Shown here piece after piece: positions 6,301 to 9,703 of a DNA stretch of 9,703 nucleotides. The DNA is from Methanobacteriota archaeon. Lineage in GTDB: Archaea; Thermoplasmatota; Poseidoniia; Poseidoniales; Poseidoniaceae. Below the pieces are notes generated by a model. It saw only the letters and a list, made by a program, of their open reading frames with translations, ran no database searches and was not told the DNA's origin. The first letter of the stretch is position 1; the number at the start of each line of letters is the position of its first letter. The position numbers and the translations under genes were made by a program. The stretch spans positions 1 to 9,703 of the forward strand of contig JAACDL010000152.1 in the NCBI GenBank assembly GCA_009936765.1, given 5' to 3'.

Positions 6301-9009
6301 AAAGGTGGAAGTGCACCTGAGCCAACAGTGGTAGAACCAATCGCTGCACCAGAGGTATTAGCAAATCCTACACCTGAAACAGTAGTACCTTCAACACCAG
6401 TTCAATCACCTCAGAAGTCTTCGACTAGGAGATGGCAAGTTGAGGTGGAGCCCTGCCCTGCAGTGGCTGAAGGTCTGCCAATTGGTGGAACAATTGTCAT
6501 TACACAGGACAGTTGGGGAGTCGCTGATGCATTAGCAACACGACTCAGTGAAAAGGGACTTTCAGTTGCCAAAATTGGTTTCGAGTTTGGCGCTAAGTCA
6601 GTGACTGAGCAAGAGGAATTATCTGGACATACCTTCAGGGCAAATCCAAACAGCGAAGAGCAAATCGCAGAAGTATGTTCGAGAATAAGTGGCGTTGGAG
6701 GAATTATCCACTTGGCTCCTTTGTCCCTCACGGGAAGTTCATGGGAATCTGAAGGGCCTTCAAATCAAGTAGCACTTGCAGCACAATCTTGGTTTGGACT
6801 ATTGAAAGGATTAGATTCACAATTAGGTGCGATTTCTGCAGGAATAGTTGGCAGTGTTACTGCTATTGATGGAAGACATGGCAACCGTAGTGACAGATTT
6901 AACGCACTAGCCTGCGGTGCAAGTGGGGTTACCAAGTCATATGCATTTGAACGTGAAAATATTAGATGCAGAGCTTTAGATTTACATCCTGAATTGATTA
7001 TCGATGCAGCAGCAGCCGCAGAGACCATCGAGGATGATATGTTCAATTCAGGTGGAGATGTTGAAATCGGAATCGACCGAGATGGTCGAAGATGGACTCT
7101 AGTCTGTTTTGCAGAAGATCTGGTTGAAGAAATTAAACCACTACAATCAGATGATATCTGGCTGGTAAGCGGTGGAGGCTCTGGAGTTACTGCAGCATCG
7201 ATTATTGGTGTTTCCAATTCAAGTAAAGGCGCAGGAGCGACATTCTTGTTATTGGGCAGAAGCAAACTCGATGAAGAAACAGCATCATGGTTGGATTGGA
7301 CTGATGAGCAACTCAATACACGAAAGATGGAACTTAGAGAGTCACTAATTTCAGAATCTGAAACAGGTAAGGTTACCATGGTTGAATGGAATAATGCTTG
7401 GACAAAGCTAACTCGCAGTATGGATATCTACCGCACTATCAGTGAGATTGAAAGTAGTGGTAATCATGCTGAATACCATTCAGCAAACGTTACTGATTCT
7501 AGTAGTATTAGCGCCGCAGTGAGCGGAAGAGTTGTGACTGGAATCGTTCACGGTGCAGGACTTGAAGAGTCCAAACTAGTTGCAGACAAAGAATGGAGCA
7601 CATTTGATTTGATTGTAAGAGTCAAGGTTGATGGTTGGAAGTCTCTATACTCTGTTGCAGGCGACTCTTTGAGATTCGCTTGCGCCTTCACCAGTGTGGC
7701 TGGAAGGTTTGGAAACGGTGGACAAACCGATTACGCAGCAGCCAACTCAATTCTAGATGCTGAAATGGCTAGACTTACAGCAACTGGGGATTGTAGAGCA
7801 GTAGCCATTGGATGGACAGGGTGGCGAGATGTCGGAATGGCTACTAGAGGTTCAATTGAAGCAGTCTTTGAATCTGCAGGAATTGAGACTTTATCTGTAG
7901 AGGATGGAGTTGAAATCTTCGTTGGAGAAGCACTTGCTGGTGGTAAAAGAAGAGTCCTTGGATGTGGCTCTCTAGGATTGATGGACCGCTTTGATTCATT
8001 CAGAGAGGCCCCACTAAAGTTGTCTGCTGAAATGGCAGCATCAATCGCAGATCCTCGACGCTTCCCATTAATCGACAAATTAGTCTCTTTAGATGAAGGT
8101 AAGTCATTGGTCTCTCAATGTACTCTTTCAGTTCAGGACCATCCGTTCTTAGTTGACCATGCAATTGACGGAGTTCCATACCATCCTGGTGTAATGGCCA
8201 TGGAAATGTTTGCTGAAAACTCATTATTGTTGATGCCAGGATATTGTATCGCTGGTTTCGAAGATGTGTCGTTCGGTCTACCTGTCAAGATTATGAAAGC
8301 TGCAATGACTGTTCGAGTTGAAGCTAATTTGGAAAACACCGAAGGGGATATCTCTTGGGTAAGTTGCCGATTAGTTTCTGATTTGGTAAGCTCGAAGGGA
8401 GAAGTATTCGGTGAACCTAGATTGCACCACCAAGCAAAGGTTAGACTAGTGGCTTCTAGCGATGACTTGAGCACCTTCTTACAATCAGAAATCGAAGCAC
8501 TGCCTGCAATTGGCACACCTGCAGACGGCGAGTTAATGCACCATTCCAGTTTCATCTATCTGAGGTACTTCCATGGTCCGAGATTCCAGTCTCATGGCGG
8601 TGTTCTACGAGGAGTAGAGAATGGCGTGGATGGAATCGCTCTAATGCGCCACCAATTACCAGCAACTGACCAATTTGCTTTGGAATCAGAAGGAGAAGAA
8701 GTCCTCCTTGATGCACTACCTATGCTGATTGAGGCAGGATTCCAAAATGCTGGATTGGCTGCAATGGAAAGTGAAGGGTTCTCTAGTCTGCCTATTGGAA
8801 TAGAGTGGTCTACAATGTTAAGAGTTCCAGAAGCAGATGAGAGGTTACGAGTACGTTCAATAAAGCAAGCTACGGAAGATGCAGGAATAACTGTCCATGA
8901 TGTAGTAATAGTTGGCGATGATGATGCTCCTGTAATCTCTCTCAAGGGATTACGCCTCAAGGCTATGGGCGAAGTTTCTGAAGACCAAAGATTCACTCTT
9001 GAGAGGTGA
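358..9009 (+). CDS. Multidomain PfaA-like iterative fatty acid/polyketide synthase (KS-AT-ACP*-KS-ACP-ACP-ACP-KR-DH)
   Basis: This 2,883-residue protein (about 310 kDa) is a type I synthase that should build an acyl chain from malonyl units on its own carrier domains. Domains in order: KS1 (about 20-476), malonyl-type AT (620-925), degenerate ACP-like domain (1017-1096), second KS (1110-1578), Pro/Val/Ala-rich linker, three ACPs (1672-1984), KR (2026-2545) and double-hotdog DH (2560-2875). No signal peptide or membrane segment is seen, so it is cytosolic. KS1, AT, ACP array and KR follow the order of PfaA of PUFA synthases, but PfaA has no second KS. No ER and no thioesterase domain is present. 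A FabI-type reductase precedes it and a PPTase follows, each 4 bases away. The product could be a saturated fatty acid if FabI acts every cycle, or a partly reduced chain. I recall similar giant proteins in bacterial genomes from memory but cannot check this. The architecture is clear; the product is unknown. Confidence 0.95.
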   Translation: MTITTANGKPVDGLNQAPFEPIAVIGMAALMPDAKSIEEFWQNIIDAHVSIKEVDGSRWDPDIYWENGAPGNITEGKTYSKIGGFVEGYEFDWRRWRQPPGTLPQIDPCQLWAVTVSADAIENAGYGDDGKTLDRARTGVIFANALGGENRSESNIRVYSAEMRKIAIDNGATPEQADAMVEKMCEGKPRIDEDTMPGELANVVSGRVANLLDLQGPNYSTDAACASSMAALLDACRLLQTRQVDNMLAGATDRCMEAPTFAKFSAIGALSATHSTPFDARANGFVMGEGAGVLLLKRLSDAIRDGDDVKAVVRGVGGSSDGRGKGITAPSQRGQVQAVSRAYSQAGYAPSTVELVEAHGTSTKVGDATELSTLSLLWNGLDGGDHIAVGSVKSQIGHLKAAAGIAGIMKACNSVYHSTIPPSAGFQTPNPTVEWGEIPFFVPTEARDWPEPKSHPRRAGVSAFGFGGTNFHVAIEGYDPQYHAELVSEWDGRWEAYAGVSVSDSKPTMTHEQLKSVEGGLLLLSGDSIATVKSKLTSIAFSGPNFDDDPRGMRLSFTLQDHWSYSEGDSVRMAITATSWAELSKRTDLAVKAMDDKEKWGFLMSQGIMISDEPALPTNAKVAHMYPGQGSQYVGMTLDLSNRYSDVGKVWEKADITMVEVLDGETLSSFVLRENLSAEERKEAEHKLKQTEYTQPAMLTSDLAIEAALNSHGHNPDMVAGHSLGEYAALMSAGILDMDGALRAAAARGTEMGSVEIDDKGLMASVTAPYERIAEIIDEIDGYVIAANKNSPKMTVIAGETAPVKEAMSRFEAEGFQCVALATSHAFHSRIVAPANEPLRRFLEGLDIRWPSIPITSNVDGGWYPMDDGSDSKSAVLSKLAPQMASSVEWTTQINTMYEAGARIFVEVGPKRALTVFASQILEGRAALPIMTNHPKAGGISTFLSAIGTLALAGRIPDWPGRNSPHLTEAFKAGPIEASNSVTAPATPLKERSRPLPSKGGDVVTKTVVQSTQKYVDPDAAKIALVGELIAAQSGYPAKFCQGNVDMRAVLGMDDSQIQVVVSSVHARCSTDPDWDITVAKTPSDITRWITAAPSMGSKNRSTKYDDRDEDPFVITGISLGLPGGERVFDEGNFEKLVRGETCISEVTDDYKQRLLDKNIVRLIKGRDGSVGMDAATEFGDIPQLAGIKSAFNPSEEFGIDAKIAAAWDIATQLACAAGLIALKDAGIPLSPVEQVGKGGLRLIRSWQMPSAYRDRTGIVFASCFAGHQMAAHHAKVNGDDGEGRFDRRYLFQILNMGHSQFAQHVGIRGPNTTINLACASATAAFGVAEDWLATDRCDRVVIISADDVTGDDLWEWIGSGFAASGAAATNNVVEETALPFDRRRNGLILGMGAAAFVVERKSQADERGVQPMAELLGTKIANSAFHGTRLDVEHVASTVDAFIGEMEERWGLDRHIMAPDTAFFSHETFTPARGGSAQAEVKALRDTFGASTDSIVIANTKGFTGHPMGVGIEDASMFYGLMTGRIPPIANHKEVDSELGNLTLSKGGSYSNLKYGMRFAAGFGSQIGLSLVRKCDYTGDRIDRQKLLTWNQSIAGTSNVELRILQNKLVAYVDGDNNLHGGIQGDEYAVAQHAAPPVVPVVVETLPKPVAVPEPATEPVVVKPAAVTVAGDITPAVIEVVVNHTGYPADFVELDQDLEGELGIDTVKQAEIMADIRTLFELPVDEDFILSDYPTLNHMIAYIHKMKGGDIPTPAATPASTPVVQPVIETVVEVPAEVVIQASSPSADVGDIQPQLIGIVVKHTGYPDDFIEMDQDLEGELGIDTVKQAEIMGDVREIFSLPVDEDFVLSDHPTLNHFVAYIQKMTGGVVSSPAVVSSTPAVTPTPVVEAVPVAATAPIPSGDGGDIQPKLIGVVVKHTGYPDDFIEMDQDLEGELGIDTVKQAEIMGDVREIFSLPVDEDFVLSDHPTLNHFVAYIQKMKGGSAPEPTVVEPIAAPEVLANPTPETVVPSTPVQSPQKSSTRRWQVEVEPCPAVAEGLPIGGTIVITQDSWGVADALATRLSEKGLSVAKIGFEFGAKSVTEQEELSGHTFRANPNSEEQIAEVCSRISGVGGIIHLAPLSLTGSSWESEGPSNQVALAAQSWFGLLKGLDSQLGAISAGIVGSVTAIDGRHGNRSDRFNALACGASGVTKSYAFERENIRCRALDLHPELIIDAAAAAETIEDDMFNSGGDVEIGIDRDGRRWTLVCFAEDLVEEIKPLQSDDIWLVSGGGSGVTAASIIGVSNSSKGAGATFLLLGRSKLDEETASWLDWTDEQLNTRKMELRESLISESETGKVTMVEWNNAWTKLTRSMDIYRTISEIESSGNHAEYHSANVTDSSSISAAVSGRVVTGIVHGAGLEESKLVADKEWSTFDLIVRVKVDGWKSLYSVAGDSLRFACAFTSVAGRFGNGGQTDYAAANSILDAEMARLTATGDCRAVAIGWTGWRDVGMATRGSIEAVFESAGIETLSVEDGVEIFVGEALAGGKRRVLGCGSLGLMDRFDSFREAPLKLSAEMAASIADPRRFPLIDKLVSLDEGKSLVSQCTLSVQDHPFLVDHAIDGVPYHPGVMAMEMFAENSLLLMPGYCIAGFEDVSFGLPVKIMKAAMTVRVEANLENTEGDISWVSCRLVSDLVSSKGEVFGEPRLHHQAKVRLVASSDDLSTFLQSEIEALPAIGTPADGELMHHSSFIYLRYFHGPRFQSHGGVLRGVENGVDGIALMRHQLPATDQFALESEGEEVLLDALPMLIEAGFQNAGLAAMESEGFSSLPIGIEWSTMLRVPEADERLRVRSIKQATEDAGITVHDVVIVGDDDAPVISLKGLRLKAMGEVSEDQRFTLER
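415..1785 (+). other. KS1 domain: ketosynthase with intact catalytic triad
   Basis: Residues about 20-476 of the megasynthase. This domain should carry out decarboxylative condensation of the growing acyl chain with malonyl-ACP. The nucleophile is C225 in STDAACASS, with H359 in EAHGTST and H398 in KSQIGHLKAA. The PFDARANGFVMGEGAG segment and the terminal GVSAFGFGGTNFHV (460-473) are canonical. The DAACASS version of the Cys motif and the MPGELANVVSGRVAN stretch resemble PfaA-type ketosynthases more than typical modular polyketide synthases. Confidence 0.95.
2215..3132 (+). other. AT domain: acyltransferase, predicted malonyl-CoA specific
   Basis: Residues about 620-925. It should load extender units from CoA onto the ACPs. 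YPGQGSQYVGM (626-636) forms the first active-site loop. The nucleophile is S723 in GHSLGEYAAL. R748, 25 residues later, matches the Arg that binds the malonyl carboxylate in FabD-type enzymes. The catalytic His is H828 in SHAFHS; HAFH-type motifs go with malonyl rather than methylmalonyl selection. VEVGPKRALT marks the domain end near 905-916. Confidence 0.92.
3406..3645 (+). other. Degenerate ACP-like domain between AT and KS2
   Basis: Residues about 1017-1096 align without gaps to the three ACPs from their GYP onward. GYP is at 1035-1037, LGMDD at 1051-1055 lines up with LGIDT, and further matches include DPDWDI against PVDEDF and a Pro in the last helix. The residue at the phosphopantetheine site is D1055, so the domain is not expected to carry an acyl chain. 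S1056 follows but is one position out of register. It reads as a vestigial carrier domain, perhaps kept as a structural spacer. Confidence 0.7.
3685..5091 (+). other. KS2 domain: divergent second ketosynthase
   Basis: Residues about 1110-1578. It keeps a Cys-His-His set: C1319 in INLACASATAA, H1467 in FSHETFTPARGG and H1507 in TKGFTGHPMGVG. It is therefore not a chain-length factor of the PfaC kind, which lacks the Cys. The surrounding motifs are unusual: EAHGTGT has become FSHETFT, and the GEGAG loop reads GMGAA (around 1391-1395). The Cys to first His distance is 148 residues against 134 in KS1. The end is marked by AAGFGSQIGLSLV. It may condense, decarboxylate or transfer chains; the role is not predictable from sequence. 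Confidence 0.85.
5371..6309 (+). repeat. Tandem array of three ACP domains with Thr at the carrier site
   Basis: Three 79-residue repeats start at bases 5371, 5728 and 6073 (residues 1672-1750, 1791-1869, 1906-1984). They are separated by Pro/Val/Ala/Thr-rich linkers of about 40 and 36 residues, and similar linkers flank the array. Each holds LGIDTVKQAEIM and a PVDEDF/LSD.PTLNH second half typical of carrier-protein helices II to IV. The residue expected to be phosphopantetheinylated Ser is Thr in all three: T1707, T1826 and T1941, with codons ACC, ACT and ACC. By direct comparison ACP2 and ACP3 share 76 of 79 residues, and ACP1 shares 59 of 79 with ACP2. Tandem ACPs are a hallmark of PUFA synthases, where they raise output. 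Confidence 0.92.
6433..7992 (+). other. KR domain: NADPH-dependent ketoreductase
   Basis: Residues about 2026-2545, in two halves. The first half (about 2026-2260) looks like the non-catalytic Rossmann-like structural half. The catalytic half opens with the dinucleotide-binding loop VSGGGSGVTA (2270-2279). The catalytic set is K2423, S2446, Y2459 and N2463, in the K-S-Y-N order of type I ketoreductases. IVHGAG precedes the Lys. No LDD stereochemistry motif is present; the segment reads LEESKLVADK, as in PfaA-like KRs. It should reduce the beta-ketoacyl-ACP to the beta-hydroxyacyl-ACP. Confidence 0.92.
8035..8982 (+). other. DH domain: double-hotdog dehydratase
   Basis: Residues about 2560-2875 at the C-terminus. 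The catalytic His is H2601 in an exact HxxxGxxxxP motif (G2605, P2610). A YFHGPRFQ motif (2737-2744) matches the YxYGPxF signature of the second hotdog. The expected Asp of the DxxxQ motif reads as Glu: E2792 with Q2796, and P2788 four residues before as in HPxLLD. The domain should dehydrate the beta-hydroxyacyl-ACP to the enoyl-ACP that the FabI-type enzyme would reduce. DH identity is firm; activity depends on whether Glu substitutes for Asp. Confidence 0.85.
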
Positions 9010-9010
9010 T
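9003..9010 (+). promoter_or_regulatory. Ribosome binding site of the PPTase gene, overlapping the upstream stop codon
   Basis: GAGGTGAT is a perfect 8-base complement to the common 16S rRNA 3' end AUCACCUC. It contains the megasynthase stop TGA (9007-9009), and its GGTG core ends 5 bases before the ATG at 9014. This decides the start at 9014 over the in-frame ATG at 9023 and implies coupled translation. A GGTGAT-centred match so near the start is common in archaea but not exclusive to them. Confidence 0.7.
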
Positions 9011-9013
9011 TAG

Positions 9014-9703
9014 ATGGAGAAAATGGATCCTCCAAAGGGTCCACGCATGCTAATTGCTCGTAAGAGAATCGAAGAGTGTTCGAGCAATCTTGCAGATGTT
9101 ATTCCAAGAGCGTCCAACAAACGTCTAGCAGACCACAATACAGGGCGATTACTACTCGAAGAATGCCTTGCTGAATGGAGCATTCCAATCGATTTAATCG
9201 AAGTTTTACGAACTGAGGAAAGGGCTCCCTATCTATCTTGGTTAGATGGAGTTTGGATGAATCACCCATTACCAGATATCAGTTTAGGTCACTCAGGTGA
9301 GTGGGCTGTCTGTGCATTAATTGAGCCTGGATATTGGGTTGGAATTGATGGTGAGCCTAGTGATAGGGGCATTCAAGAAAATGCGTTTGATATGATGGCT
9401 AAGGGTGAAGAATTAGATTGGCTAAGATCCAATCCTAAACAAGCCATTAGAGTGTGGACTGCAAAAGAAGCGATTCAAAAGTCTGAGAAAAAAGGTATGC
9501 ATCTAAATCCAAGAGACATTTCAATTGAACAACATCAAGTTGAATCTTTCATTCATGATGGTTTGATGATATCGGTTGCCTGGAGAGATGCAGGAGTGGC
9601 ACCTAGGTCTGCAGAAGATGATCTTCTAGATGCAACCTTAGAGGCTATGGAAGAAAACCCTGATTTTTCAGTTGGTTGCAAAACATCCAGAAATAATGTT
9701 TGA
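9014..9703 (+). CDS. 4'-phosphopantetheinyl transferase, Sfp-type
   Basis: This 229-residue protein should transfer the 4'-phosphopantetheine arm from coenzyme A to carrier domains, presumably the ACPs of the adjacent megasynthase. The family motifs are all present. PDISLGHSG (87-95) is the substrate and CoA pocket. VGIDGE (109-114) supplies the Mg-binding D112 and E114. A third acidic residue lies at E132/E133 in the AKGEEL segment. WTAKEAIQK (148-156) holds the conserved Trp-x-x-Lys-Glu-Ala. The length suits the two-subdomain Sfp type rather than the roughly 120-residue AcpS type. Residues after about 190 form an acidic tail without recognised motifs. The gene begins 4 bases after the megasynthase stop, which points to one operon and a dedicated pairing. 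The cognate ACPs show Thr at the modified site, so acceptor specificity is an open question. The stop TGA is the last triplet in the window. Confidence 0.9.
   Translation: MEKMDPPKGPRMLIARKRIEECSSNLADVIPRASNKRLADHNTGRLLLEECLAEWSIPIDLIEVLRTEERAPYLSWLDGVWMNHPLPDISLGHSGEWAVCALIEPGYWVGIDGEPSDRGIQENAFDMMAKGEELDWLRSNPKQAIRVWTAKEAIQKSEKKGMHLNPRDISIEQHQVESFIHDGLMISVAWRDAGVAPRSAEDDLLDATLEAMEENPDFSVGCKTSRNNV

Noticed and set aside
5371..6309. The periodic similarity as a DNA repeat or CRISPR-like array
   Set aside because: The repeats are in frame, about 350 bases apart, and differ mostly at third codon positions, which is the pattern of duplicated protein domains.
358..9009. Naming the gene pfaA and the cluster a PUFA synthase
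   Set aside because: The second KS, the GIDT ACPs and the FabI-type partner do not match the classical PfaA-D set, so a gene symbol would overstate the match.
9023..9703. Second ATG at 9023 as the PPTase start
   Set aside because: The Shine-Dalgarno core is 5 bases from 9014 but 14 from 9023, so 9014 is better placed.

Overview
The window is one tightly packed plus-strand gene cluster for an iterative fatty-acid or polyketide-type synthase. It has no gene-free stretch; the two gaps between genes are 4 bases each. In order it holds the 3' end of a FabI-type enoyl-ACP reductase (cut by the window start), a single 2,883-residue megasynthase, and a complete Sfp-type 4'-phosphopantetheinyl transferase (PPTase) whose stop codon is the last triplet of the window.

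The megasynthase reads KS - malonyl-type AT - degenerate ACP-like domain - second divergent KS - ACP - ACP - ACP - KR - DH. This resembles the PfaA subunit of polyunsaturated fatty acid (PUFA) synthases, but with a second KS inserted, a DH at the C-terminus and no thioesterase. Together the three genes supply condensation, malonyl loading, ketoreduction, dehydration, enoyl reduction, carrier domains and a carrier-activating enzyme. That is close to a self-contained fatty-acid synthase, lacking only a visible release step. The PPTase presumably activates the neighbouring ACPs and the FabI-type protein presumably acts in trans as enoyl reductase, because the megasynthase has no ER domain.

The main oddity is that all three ACPs carry Thr (GIDT) where the phosphopantetheine-accepting Ser (GxDS) is expected. 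A fourth ACP-like fold between AT and KS2 has Asp there. The DH has Glu where its catalytic Asp is expected, and the second KS keeps Cys-His-His within strongly altered motifs.

The organism cannot be fixed from this sequence. GC is moderate (roughly mid-40s percent by eye), the proteins are acidic, and the PPTase has a GAGGTGAT Shine-Dalgarno overlapping the upstream stop. An uncultivated marine archaeon (for example Poseidoniales) or a bacterium would both fit; the archaeal idea is only a low-confidence guess. If it is archaeal, a complete bacterial-style synthase operon would be notable, since most archaea lack fatty-acid synthase.
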